This document shows, in pieces, positions 1 to 9,112 of a stretch of 64,000 nt of DNA (position 1 is the stretch's first letter; every line of letters starts with the position of its first letter). Source of the stretch: a virus. Position numbers and translations under genes: made by a program. Under the pieces are notes generated by a model. The model was not told the DNA's origin. It saw only the letters and a program-made list of their open reading frames with translations, and ran no database searches. Location: positions 1 to 64,000 of the IMG/VR virus record IMGVR_UViG_3300008735_000003; one strand, 5' to 3'.

Positions 1-1848
<1,848 letters not shown>

Positions 1849-1879
1849 CCCGTTAAATTGGAGGATAAGATGTCTATGG

Positions 1880-2852
1880 ACGCATTCTCGAATCTTAATT
1901 AAGGCAACACGTGCATAGTGTTTCTTTGTAAGTCGCGAAAGCTTTTTTTAAGATTCGTAAAAAAGCCTGTAGAGGTAATAATACTTTGAGCTCACGCAAA
2001 AAGCGAAGCTTGTAAATCTGATTTCGTTAAAATCGCCTGCAAGCCCTAGATATAATGTGTAGGGTGGGTTTTATCGGAAAAGGATGGATTTTTAATTTTG
2101 GCAAGCTTAACGTTCGAATAACCAATCCGAATTAATTGAGCAATATGTTGCGCTTAATTAAGGAGGAAAGGAAAATTTTTGAATATGAAGTGTTTGGAAG
2201 GTTACATCGTTGCAGCGATCTAAACCGTAGTAAAACGCCAATCTATTCGAAAAAGTTTTGGTACTTGTTAAAGCACAAAAATCCAAAGGGTTTTTGATCT
2301 ACATTTAAAATCACTGGGTCAAACCTAAAGACAAACTTAATTGAAGTGTATGAATGTCCGACCAACCCGCATCCTAATGTGGGGCGCCTTAGGTCGATCA
2401 AAAACTACAATTAATTGTGAATAGATAAGAAGATAGATAATAAGCCAAATGAAACAGGCCGAATTATTAATCCTCATATTAAAGTTTAAATCTTAGTTTT
2501 GAAAAATAGAACCTTATTTTATTTTCGATGTCGTAGTTAAGGCGAAATTACGACGGCTGAGTTGGAAAGTGAACGATAAAACGTAGATAGGATCGTTTAC
2601 CGTGTGCCAGATTTTTTACACCTAGTCTAATTGTTTGGATTATGATGGTGAAAAAAAAATAGCATAATTTCCTATAATAAGCAAATCAACCCCATGTTAG
2701 GGGTCTACAAAATGCCATTGATCAAAGGCAATAAAAAACGATAAGAGGAAGAAATTGCAAATCGCAAAATTTGGCAACATTAAATTCTAAAGCGACCACG
2801 CAATAGAAACCCATTTTTAAGGGGCTAGAGGTGAGGGGAAAACCCTCACCTC
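1880..2852 (+). ncRNA. Candidate large structured non-coding RNA (~970 nt)
   Basis: No plausible gene spans 1849-2897, in a window where genes otherwise abut. The stretch is rich in helices I can pair by eye: 1889-1898 with 1948-1957 (10 bp), 2044-2048 with 2060-2064, 2132-2141 with 2152-2161 (10 bp, one G-U), 2200-2203/2206-2210 with 2215-2219/2223-2226, 2277-2284 with 2288-2295, 2359-2363 with 2392-2396 enclosing 2067... correction: enclosing 2367-2372 with 2377-2382, 2530-2535 with 2549-2554, 2569-2577 with 2592-2600 (9 bp), 2689-2693 with 2700-2704, and 2713-2716 with 2727-2730. A possible long-range helix pairs 2065-2071 with 2807-2813. The region ends in a terminator-like 10-bp hairpin. 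Size, phage context and ornate folding resemble the GOLLD and ROOL classes of giant phage RNAs, but I cannot assign a family. The 5' end is uncertain, and no clear promoter of its own is visible. Confidence 0.6.
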
Positions 2853-2879
2853 GTATGCCTTCTTGTTCTTTTCTTTAGT
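2828..2879 (+). terminator. Terminator-like hairpin after the structured RNA
   Basis: A perfect 10-bp stem (2828-2837 with 2843-2852, GAGGTGAGGG arm) closes a 5-nt GAAAA loop and is followed by a T-rich but interrupted tract at 2856-2879. It plausibly ends transcription of the structured region. The lack of an uninterrupted T run directly after the stem lowers confidence. Confidence 0.7.
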
Positions 2880-2891
2880 TTTTAGTATAAT
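2863..2891 (+). promoter_or_regulatory. Sigma70-type promoter, predicted leaderless start
   Basis: TTGTTC (2863-2868), a 17-nt spacer and a consensus TATAAT (2886-2891) lie just after the hairpin. The ATG of the next gene begins 7 nt after the last base of the -10 box, so the predicted +1 is the A of the start codon. No Shine-Dalgarno sequence is present between them. Confidence 0.6.
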
Positions 2892-2897
2892 ATTTAC

Positions 2898-3041
2898 ATG
2901 ATGGAAATAGATAAAAAGTTCTTAAGCCTAGCGGAACCCATTAAAGATGATGGCGGAGAGAAGAAAATATCCAAGTGTAAGAAATGCCTAGTCAAAGCGG
3001 TATATAAAAGCTTTTGCATAAACTGCGGGAAATACTCTTAA
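2898..3041 (+). CDS. 47-aa zinc-ribbon peptide
   Basis: A small gene of 48 codons. Cysteines 27, 30, 40 and 43 form two CxxC knuckles (CKKC, CINC), as in a minimal zinc ribbon; the rest is charged. The start is the first of two adjacent ATGs, placed where the promoter predicts +1, so translation may be leaderless. It lies three bases upstream of the next gene and is probably co-transcribed with it. Small phage zinc ribbons often bind nucleic acid or RNA polymerase, but nothing here shows the target. Confidence 0.65.
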   Translation: MMEIDKKFLSLAEPIKDDGGEKKISKCKKCLVKAVYKSFCINCGKYS

Positions 3042-3044
3042 TTT

Positions 3045-3899
3045 ATGCAAAAGCCTTTAGACATCCTTTTAGAAGACCAAAAGACATCAAAATATATAAC
3101 ATCCAGCACTATAACTAAAGAAAAAAATCCGTTTGATTCTAGGGCTCAAGTAAGCCTATTAAACGACTCCATAATAGGTTTCTTAATAGATGAATATATA
3201 CATCATTCTGAACTATACTCGCTTATATTCGAAGCCGAGTTGAAAGGAGCAATAATGAACGTCGACGAATTTGTGGCGTTAAATAACGGAGACATAATTA
3301 AAACATCAGACCTATGGTCCATTATTTGTTCTTCTATAGTTAAGTCTCAAAAAAATCACATTATACTAAAGTGTAAGGAAGGTGTTGATTCTTTTTTGGT
3401 TTTGGATTTGGATAAAATCGTTTCTAACGATCGTCTAGACTTCTATAGAATGAATAGAATGATACAACAAGTTTTTGTATCGCTTAAAGATGAGGGTGAA
3501 AAAAATGTCGAGCATAAATGGAAAATAAAAAATATAGGCAAACTTATAAAGAGACAAATAGATAATGGATCGTTGTCGCCCTTGTCGCGCTTTAAGATTA
3601 TAGAAACCATCTCAAATGTAGTCGAACAAATAAACGACACGTTTAGAGTATTTTCTTCTATAACAAATTTGAAGTATTCCTTAGCGTTGGATGTATTATC
3701 CCTGTCTGACGCACTTGGAAGGGAAAGAATGAATAAACTCCAATTCTTCATTTATTCGAGCCTGGGTCAAAAAACCCCCATAGTTCCACCGTTGACCTTT
3801 ATAAAAAAAGGGGGTCAAAAATCGGGTTCTTACGATGATTTACACCGTATATTCGAGTTTTCTCTTAAGAATAACGCGGAAGAAATCATCATTTTGTAG
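3045..3899 (+). CDS. Unknown 284-aa protein
   Basis: I do not recognise this protein. It is largely predicted alpha-helical, with a charged central part (about residues 150-175) and no cysteine clusters, signal peptide or membrane segment. It starts three bases after the zinc-ribbon peptide stops, without a clear Shine-Dalgarno sequence, suggesting translational coupling. It sits among non-structural small genes before the resolvase, so a role in nucleic acid metabolism or host takeover is as likely as a structural one. Confidence 0.6.
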   Translation: MQKPLDILLEDQKTSKYITSSTITKEKNPFDSRAQVSLLNDSIIGFLIDEYIHHSELYSLIFEAELKGAIMNVDEFVALNNGDIIKTSDLWSIICSSIVKSQKNHIILKCKEGVDSFLVLDLDKIVSNDRLDFYRMNRMIQQVFVSLKDEGEKNVEHKWKIKNIGKLIKRQIDNGSLSPLSRFKIIETISNVVEQINDTFRVFSSITNLKYSLALDVLSLSDALGRERMNKLQFFIYSSLGQKTPIVPPLTFIKKGGQKSGSYDDLHRIFEFSLKNNAEEIIIL

Positions 3900-3931
3900 G
3901 GATATTGTTCCGAAACTTCTGGCCTTGTTAC

Positions 3932-3953
3932 TTCTATCAGTGGATCGATAGAA
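3932..3953 (+). promoter_or_regulatory. Leader hairpin before small membrane peptide
   Basis: A 7-bp inverted repeat (TTCTATC at 3932-3938 with GATAGAA at 3947-3953) ends just before the GAGG ribosome binding site of the next small gene. It could modulate translation. No regulator or ligand is evident. Confidence 0.35.
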
Positions 3954-3965
3954 AGAGGATGATAT

Positions 3966-4100
3966 ATGAGCTTCTTTAGAAGGATAGCACATTTTACTAC
4001 CGTTCTTGTCGCTGGTCTGTTTTTGGCCTCCAAGCTTCTTAGGAAAGTTGGAGAGGCTATTTTAGACGTAGCTTCGAAAATGAATACCGTCGTGGCGTAA
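3966..4100 (+). CDS. 44-aa small membrane peptide
   Basis: A short gene, ATG at 3966 with GAGG upstream, encoding a peptide with basic residues at the N terminus (FFRR), one hydrophobic stretch of about 15-18 residues (TTVLVAGLFLA core) and a second amphipathic helix. This looks like a single-pass membrane or membrane-binding peptide. It is followed at once by a stable stem-loop and then a strong terminator. Candidate roles include membrane-active host-takeover peptide or toxin-like peptide; none is demonstrated. The clear ribosome binding site makes it likely to be real. Confidence 0.5.
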   Translation: MSFFRRIAHFTTVLVAGLFLASKLLRKVGEAILDVASKMNTVVA

Positions 4101-4101
4101 T

Positions 4102-4147
4102 CACCCTATTGGAAAAACGACATTAATTCGTCGTGCCCAATATAGTG
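4102..4147 (+). other. Stable stem-loop in 3' region of small membrane peptide gene
   Basis: Nested inverted repeats start right after the stop codon: CAC with GTG at the outside, TATTGG with CCAATA, then ACGAC with GTCGT around an A/T-rich loop. Together they form a long interrupted hairpin. It is not followed by a T run, so it is not a terminator. It could be a 3' UTR element or part of a small RNA that ends at the terminator 100 bases on. The remaining 4148-4245 is A/T-rich with no gene that I can see. Confidence 0.4.
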
Positions 4148-4245
4148 ATTAGCTAAACATTTATTTTTTTAATTCCTTACACACCACGACAATGAAATAA
4201 AAACAAATATATACATGGTCTTCTAAACAAAAAAGCCTATATTTG

Positions 4246-4271
4246 GGCGGGGGCCTTCCCCCGCCTCTTTT
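4246..4271 (+). terminator. Strong Rho-independent terminator
   Basis: A perfect 8-bp GC stem (GGCGGGGG at 4246-4253 with CCCCCGCC at 4258-4265) has a 4-nt loop and is followed by TCTTTT. It separates the small-gene unit from the resolvase unit, which has its own promoter directly downstream. Confidence 0.9.
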
Positions 4272-4285
4272 AGCCAAAAAATAGC

Positions 4286-4314
4286 TTGACTTTTTTTTAG
4301 CCATGAATTAACAT
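4286..4314 (+). promoter_or_regulatory. Promoter of resolvase operon, predicted leaderless start
   Basis: TTGACT (4286-4291), 17-nt spacer, TAACAT (4309-4314). The ATG at 4322 lies 8 nt after the end of the -10, matching the predicted +1, and no Shine-Dalgarno sequence is present. The position right after the strong terminator supports a new transcription unit. Confidence 0.6.
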
Positions 4315-4321
4315 TAATATT

Positions 4322-4963
4322 ATGAGAATAATGGGAATAGACCAAAATACTCATACAAGTGGATTCGTTATAGTTGACCTCTCCTTAAATGAAAATGGAG
4401 AGGAAGTAATAAAGGTTGTTTATAGCGGATTTCCAATCAATGCTAAGAGATCAAAAAAATTGCAAGAAAGACTATATGAAAAGTCTTCGCACCTTAGAAA
4501 AGGTATGCATAAAATACTTTCCGAATACAAACCAGATATAGTTATTAGGGAAGAAATAAATCCAAGGGGATCTTCATCGAATCAAATTAATATGGTCAAT
4601 GGAATCTTAGATGCATACTTCTTTTCAAAAAAATATTCGTTCCTAAACGGAAAATATAAGCGAATCACGCCCGTGGAGTGGCGTAATATAATCATCCCAA
4701 ATTTCCCCAGATTTAAGAAAACGACGATAAAAACCAAAAAAGAATATTGTCAAATATTCATAGATAATTTATCCGAAAGGAATATAGAGGGGTTTGAAAA
4801 AATATTCCACGATGCGGATCTACTAGACGCATTCGGCATGGCCTATGCGTGCTCCGTTGGAATGATGGCTGGAGAGAATGAAAAGTATAGAGAAAGCCTT
4901 GGGGAAATTCCTGCTAGGCTTATAGTTAGTCGAAAAACTGGCGAACTTAAAAAATGGGACTAA
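4322..4963 (+). CDS. RuvC-like Holliday junction resolvase
   Basis: A 213-aa protein with the RuvC/RNase H-fold layout. The N-terminal strand carries the first catalytic Asp (GIDQN, Asp7), a second strand ends in acidic residues (IVIREE, Glu77/78), and a C-terminal helix has the DxxDA pattern (Asp166, Asp169) typical of RuvC. Such enzymes cut branched DNA. In phages they resolve recombination and replication intermediates before or during packaging, and may cooperate with the terminase. It is first in an operon with the OB-fold gene, whose ATG follows 10 bases after the stop with a GGAGG site. The fold call is strong; the exact substrate is inferred. Confidence 0.85.
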   Translation: MRIMGIDQNTHTSGFVIVDLSLNENGEEVIKVVYSGFPINAKRSKKLQERLYEKSSHLRKGMHKILSEYKPDIVIREEINPRGSSSNQINMVNGILDAYFFSKKYSFLNGKYKRITPVEWRNIIIPNFPRFKKTTIKTKKEYCQIFIDNLSERNIEGFEKIFHDADLLDAFGMAYACSVGMMAGENEKYRESLGEIPARLIVSRKTGELKKWD

Positions 4964-4972
4964 GGAGGGCGT

Positions 4973-5935
4973 ATGGCGCTTCGGTTTTCTATTTCAGACC
5001 TATATAAGCAGTCTCTTATCGGCGTAGAAGTTTTGGTAAACGGCTTTATATTCAGCATGAGCAAAATGGATAGGAATGAACATGGCTCATTCCTAAGGAT
5101 AAAGCTATTCGATGGCAAGTCATTTATAATGGCAACCGTATGGGATGATAGCGCCGATTTCTGGTTATCTCTTTATGAGGACGGATATAACTATATATCT
5201 GAAGCCGAATTTAAGGTGGTTAATTATAGTAGTCGAATAGAACTTCGAACTAACTCTATAACCAAAGATGCCTTTAAAATTAAAGACGATAAAGAATTAT
5301 ATAACAGAGGCTTTATAGATCCAAAAAAAACCATAGCTGAATTTAATAAAAATAAAAAACTTATAGCGGAAAAGAATAATAGAAACCTTTTGGATGCCAT
5401 TATAGACTTCGTTAAGGATGGGGAAAATGGTCTTCTTTCTATGAACGAGCCCCGTTTAAAACCAAATGAAACTCCGGGGTCGTCCTATGATACGCAATTC
5501 CCGTTCAATTATGGAATGATTTCTAAGGCTAATTTAGCGATGGACTATATGAGAGATTTATTTAGTCGGTTCCCCTATCTAAAGGTCAAACTAGATACGG
5601 ATGCGTTATATATTGCAACCCTAGTGTTTTTTTTAGCCCATACTTTCCTTTTTGAGCAGAATGGGGGTGGCGGATATAAAGTGAGTACGATAGGGGGAGC
5701 TCTAACCCCCGAGATGGCAAGCTCGATTCTACTCTCTAAAATTGAATCGCAAGGCGATATAAATCTAAGGGTTGGAAAATTAATTTCTTCCATAGGGAAG
5801 GTTCCCACTATACCAAATCAAAAAACAAGCAGGACGCTCGAAGAAGTCGTACTTGATAAGGGAATAAAGCATGCCTCATCCATGGGTGACATATTGTATT
5901 TGGCTGAAAGAGAAGAGGAGGTTCCATGTCGATAG
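4973..5935 (+). CDS. OB-fold nucleic-acid-binding protein
   Basis: A 320-aa protein. Residues ~10-105 have the strand pattern of an OB fold (VLVNGFIFSMSK, IKLFDGKSFIMATVWDD, YISEAEFKVVNYSSRIEL), similar to the N-terminal domain of YhaM-type exonucleases and to single-strand-binding modules. The C-terminal ~170 residues are helical. One helix (DALYIATLVFFLAHTFLF) recalls the HD-domain core, but no complete HD metal site is visible, so catalytic activity is doubtful. Start: ATG with GGAGG 7 bases upstream. It follows the resolvase in the same operon and overlaps the next gene by 10 bases. A DNA- or RNA-binding role in recombination or replication is likely. Confidence 0.6.
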   Translation: MALRFSISDLYKQSLIGVEVLVNGFIFSMSKMDRNEHGSFLRIKLFDGKSFIMATVWDDSADFWLSLYEDGYNYISEAEFKVVNYSSRIELRTNSITKDAFKIKDDKELYNRGFIDPKKTIAEFNKNKKLIAEKNNRNLLDAIIDFVKDGENGLLSMNEPRLKPNETPGSSYDTQFPFNYGMISKANLAMDYMRDLFSRFPYLKVKLDTDALYIATLVFFLAHTFLFEQNGGGGYKVSTIGGALTPEMASSILLSKIESQGDINLRVGKLISSIGKVPTIPNQKTSRTLEEVVLDKGIKHASSMGDILYLAEREEEVPCR

Positions 5936-6387
5936 ATATAGATAATATAAAACGAATAGTAGAAAAAGCAAAAAAGAATGGGAAAGTTAGAGACCTTAAA
6001 AAAAATGATGAGAAAAAAGATAAGGAAGAGGAAGAAAAAGCCCAGGTTGAAGTTGGGGATATTACCGAGACAAAATACTTAGAAGACTTTTTAAGGCTAA
6101 TTAAACATATAAATGGAGTTGTATCTGAATTTGCTTCTGACGAGGGGGCAGAATTTATGGGATTTCACTACTCCAATTTAGAGAAGGAGCTTACTGAAAT
6201 GAAGTCCGAAGGCGAGGATGAAAAAATAGGGGAAATCATACGCACTATAGTGTTGAACGAGATAAATTTCCTAAACATAGTATTTGGACCATCCATTTTT
6301 TTAGCAGAAAATCCTGAGGTTTTATATAAAAAAGAAATGGCACAGTTTTTATTACTCAAGCATGCCAACTCCCTGAAAATAGAATAG
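5926..6387 (+). CDS. Unknown 153-aa charged protein
   Basis: Not recognised. The N-terminal ~45 residues are extremely rich in Lys and Glu (a probable coiled coil or disordered linker). The C-terminal ~100 residues are predicted helical, with a hydrophobic core around NEINFLNIVFGPSIFLAE. The start has a strong GAGGAGG site inside the end of the OB-fold gene, so the two are translationally coupled. It is the last gene of the resolvase operon; a new promoter follows immediately. Confidence 0.6.
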   Translation: MSIDIDNIKRIVEKAKKNGKVRDLKKNDEKKDKEEEEKAQVEVGDITETKYLEDFLRLIKHINGVVSEFASDEGAEFMGFHYSNLEKELTEMKSEGEDEKIGEIIRTIVLNEINFLNIVFGPSIFLAENPEVLYKKEMAQFLLLKHANSLKIE

Positions 6388-6393
6388 ACGCTC

Positions 6394-6402
6394 TGATATA
6401 CT
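6394..6402 (+). promoter_or_regulatory. Extended -10 promoter (TGATATACT)
   Basis: TGATATACT, followed by ARAT, is shared exactly with the promoter at 15752-15760. Both lie upstream of runs of structural genes and lack a good -35. This looks like a late-type extended -10 promoter. Predicted +1 is near 6409, which places the usable start of the next gene at 6440. Confidence 0.55.
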
Positions 6403-6439
6403 AAATATGACCTTCTTTTTAATGATGGGGGCTTTTTCT

Positions 6440-7024
6440 ATGGGATTACAAGAGACGTTAATTAAAATGATGCAAAAAGAAGCGCCAAGCGCATTAACTG
6501 GCGCTTCTCTCGGCTCTATAGTCGGGGGAACCTCTGGATATAATGATCCGCATAATCCACACAACGTTTTAAATACCGCCGAAGAATCAATAGGTGGCGG
6601 AATTAAAGGCATGGGGTTGGGAGTTGGGGCTGGCCTGACAGCGGGACAAATATCCAAAGTTATGGAGGGTGGTCCTGGTAAATTAAAACATCTTTTAGGT
6701 CTTGGTGCCGGTCTAGGCACATTGGGTGGAATTGCAAAGTCATATACCAATCCGTTTCAGAGGTCCGATATATCCGATTACGCATCCTCAGGATTGGAGG
6801 GAGGAGCCATAGGTTCTTCCATGTTAGGCGGAGGGGCGCTAGCCCATAAATTACTAAGCGGAACAAAAAACCCGTATATAAGGACACTTGGCACCATCGG
6901 CGGAGGATTAACATCGGGTGTTGCTGGGAATCTGGGGATTCAAAAAATTAAGGAATATATAGATGGGATGGGTCAACAAGGCCACACACCTCAACAATAT
7001 TATCAACAATACGGCGGGTACTAA
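6440..7024 (+). CDS. Glycine-rich hydrophobic protein
   Basis: A 194-aa protein built from Gly/Ala/Ser-rich hydrophobic stretches (GASLGSIVGG, GMGLGVGAGLTAG, LLGLGAGLGTLGG), resembling glycine-zipper membrane segments. I choose the ATG at 6440, preceded by GGGGGC, over the in-frame ATG at 6407, which falls at or before the predicted transcription start. Similar proteins recur at 29297, 29878, 30237, 31470 and in the N-terminal part of the tape measure. Such sequences may line or insert in membranes during DNA entry, or be ejected from the virion; this is inference. Confidence 0.65.
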   Translation: MGLQETLIKMMQKEAPSALTGASLGSIVGGTSGYNDPHNPHNVLNTAEESIGGGIKGMGLGVGAGLTAGQISKVMEGGPGKLKHLLGLGAGLGTLGGIAKSYTNPFQRSDISDYASSGLEGGAIGSSMLGGGALAHKLLSGTKNPYIRTLGTIGGGLTSGVAGNLGIQKIKEYIDGMGQQGHTPQQYYQQYGGY

Positions 7025-7025
7025 T

Positions 7026-7880
7026 ATGAAATTAGATAGTTTTAAAGAGTTTTTAAAAAGAGCCAATAATGATTTTCTTGAAACGCAGGAGGATGTAGAA
7101 AGAAAAGAGGTAGATGAAGCCGCCATCGGCGAAACTCGCAATAAAATAGAAACCGACGCTCAGAATAAAATAAATGAAGTAAAAGCGCTATATGAAGAAA
7201 AAGTTAATGATATAGAGCTAACAAAGATATTAGAAGAAAGGCAATTAGAAGAGAGAACTAAAATGGAAATGGAAGGGGCAGAACAGGAATTTATGGAGGG
7301 GGCCCAGTCTATATCTGTTGAGTCCGATGAGTTGAGTGGACAATTCCTGTCCGACGAAGATATGGATGGACAACTTTTAGAACAAAAAGCTCAAGAAAAA
7401 GAACAAGAATTACAGGAAGAACATAATTTAGAGCAGGCTGGTGGAGGGGGCGGACAACAAGATGAAAAGGTTGATGGCGGTAATATAAGCGATGGAATGA
7501 TGCCGCAAGGATCGGTTGGCGGGGGAGGAGAACAAAAAATGTCCTCCGAATTAATGTCGTTCGCATTGCCGGATAGAAGATATCCGGTTTACAATAGAGA
7601 GCTAGCTTATAGATCGTTGGAGATAGCTAAAGTTGCCGGCGATGAATATGAAATGAAAAAGGTTTTTGAGGCGGTTGTAGAAAATTTCGGCGTAGGTTTT
7701 TTTAAGATATCAGACGATCGAATGTCGAAAGTGGCTGCCAGCTATACGGGACTATCCCCGCTACGAGATCAAAACTGCGCAAAGTGCCGGTTTTTTTCTG
7801 TTGGTAAAATGGCGTGCGATAAAACGCATGGAAAAATAGCTGCCGCTGGATGGTGCGATAATTTTAAACCATCCGTTTAG
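7026..7880 (+). CDS. Head-region protein with HiPIP-like four-cysteine C terminus
   Basis: A 284-aa protein. The N-terminal ~150 residues form a Glu/Lys/Gln-rich coiled coil, followed by a Gly-rich linker. Residues ~175-230 contain an ALPDRRYPV segment that recurs in the next gene. The C terminus has Cys251, 254, 264 and 277 in a CxxCxxF...C...GWCDNF arrangement, close to the cluster-binding pattern of high-potential iron-sulfur proteins. The same motif is also found in some phage head proteins of unknown metal content. I use the ATG at 7026, one base after the previous stop; the frame is open further upstream inside that gene. It may be a scaffold or core component; metal binding is inferred. 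Confidence 0.6.
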   Translation: MKLDSFKEFLKRANNDFLETQEDVERKEVDEAAIGETRNKIETDAQNKINEVKALYEEKVNDIELTKILEERQLEERTKMEMEGAEQEFMEGAQSISVESDELSGQFLSDEDMDGQLLEQKAQEKEQELQEEHNLEQAGGGGGQQDEKVDGGNISDGMMPQGSVGGGGEQKMSSELMSFALPDRRYPVYNRELAYRSLEIAKVAGDEYEMKKVFEAVVENFGVGFFKISDDRMSKVAASYTGLSPLRDQNCAKCRFFSVGKMACDKTHGKIAAAGWCDNFKPSV

Positions 7881-7893
7881 TAGGAGGAAAAAT

Positions 7894-9111
7894 ATGGGAA
7901 TTTACTTTGATTCAAATAAAGAATATGATTTAAACGATCATATTGAACGAGGAAATATGGAGGACCTCGCCAACTTTATAAAGGAGGGCGAGGATACTAT
8001 CCCATCATATATACTGAGCGGGGAATCCCCCTACCACGACCCAAAACAAATAGGTGACGATGGTTTCGCCTTGGTTATTAAAGAGGGAGCAGAGTCGTTT
8101 CGTAGATTTCCAGTTCATAGCAAGGCTGATACTTGGATGACACAACAAGCCTTCATTAAAACGTGTCATTCCTTGCCTATATCGTGCGTGGGTCGTACTG
8201 CCCACGTTATAAAGAGCGCGTGCGAATTCTTTGATATAGAGATAAACGATTTCGTGAAGCGAGCTTCTGGAAAGGCTATAAAATTCGAAAACGCATCTTT
8301 AAATACAATAGATTTTAATGACCACGATGTTTGCTTCCTAGAAGATAAATTAGCGTCAGATATGCAAATGGAATTTCATTACGCACTCCCATCTGAGGAG
8401 AGATATCCGCTAAATACTCAGAAGGAAATCAAGATGGCCTGCGAATATTTTCAAAAGCATGCCGAAGAACTAGGGAGCCTCGGAGAAGCCGAAGAGTTTG
8501 CGGAAAATGTTAAATTGGCCTGTATAAAATTTAACGTAGATATTCCAGAAGCCATATATGAATGTACTGACGATTACAACCCCATCAATCTTGAGGTTAT
8601 AAAGAAGGCGGTAGACGATAGAATTTATGTAGCAAATAGAATGTGGGATTCTAAACGTGTCGCCAATATAAAGTTGGCCTACGATAATATTATCGAGAAC
8701 GCCCCGTTTTTAAAACCGAGCGAGGTAATACATAAAATGGAAGAGGTGGATAGCGGCATGATGAAGATAGCCAAGTATAACCACTTTCAAAAACCATCCG
8801 ACATAATTAAAATATCCTCTATTTTTGAAGGCAAAGACATAAGTGTGAATGAAACTCACGTTTCTCCGAATTTCGATTCAACCATGATCGAAGGGGAAGA
8901 GAGTGTAATAAATTCTGGAAATCACGTCCTTAATGACGAAGAATATGAAGCGTTGGAAACGGCCTTTAGTATGAATCCGAAGAGTCTCCACGGTTTTATA
9001 TCGGATGAAACCATAGAAGGTTTAATGGTTAATTTCCGTGAGACCTATGAAATGTTGCCGATTGATGATAAACTTACAATCAAACAAGTATTAACGACTC
9101 ATATGGAGTAG
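7894..9111 (+). CDS. Unknown head-region protein with YP-motif repeats
   Basis: A 405-aa protein without a recognised enzymatic domain. It carries two copies of an [aromatic/Arg]-[FY]-P-[LV] segment followed by a helix (FRRFPVHSKADTW near residue 70; ALPSEERYPLNTQKE near 165), the second like the motif in the preceding gene and in DUF6582-type phage proteins. The rest is mostly helical and acidic. Start: ATG with GGAGG 7-8 bases upstream. It lies in a tight run with the portal and is most likely a virion or head-assembly protein. Confidence 0.55.
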   Translation: MGIYFDSNKEYDLNDHIERGNMEDLANFIKEGEDTIPSYILSGESPYHDPKQIGDDGFALVIKEGAESFRRFPVHSKADTWMTQQAFIKTCHSLPISCVGRTAHVIKSACEFFDIEINDFVKRASGKAIKFENASLNTIDFNDHDVCFLEDKLASDMQMEFHYALPSEERYPLNTQKEIKMACEYFQKHAEELGSLGEAEEFAENVKLACIKFNVDIPEAIYECTDDYNPINLEVIKKAVDDRIYVANRMWDSKRVANIKLAYDNIIENAPFLKPSEVIHKMEEVDSGMMKIAKYNHFQKPSDIIKISSIFEGKDISVNETHVSPNFDSTMIEGEESVINSGNHVLNDEEYEALETAFSMNPKSLHGFISDETIEGLMVNFRETYEMLPIDDKLTIKQVLTTHME

Positions 9112-9112
9112 T

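Noticed and set aside
1870-1902. 10-codon reading frame with a GGAGG ribosome binding site after the VWA gene
   Set aside because: Too short to support as a gene; its end lies inside the first strong RNA helix (1889-1898). It could be a leader peptide or the remnant of a gene displaced by the RNA locus.
2109-2125. T-loop-like GTTCGAATA suggesting a tRNA
   Set aside because: Flanking bases do not form the T stem, and no acceptor, D or anticodon arms can be placed around it.
2179-2223. Short TTG/ATG frame after an AAGGAGG sequence inside the structured region
   Set aside because: About 13-15 codons, and its sequence is consumed by the 2200-2226 hairpin; the purine-rich stretch is more likely part of the RNA.
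6407-6439. ATG at 6407 as start of the glycine-rich protein
   Set aside because: It lies only 5 bases after the -10 box, before or at the predicted transcription start, while the ATG at 6440 has GGGGGC upstream and gives a better N terminus.
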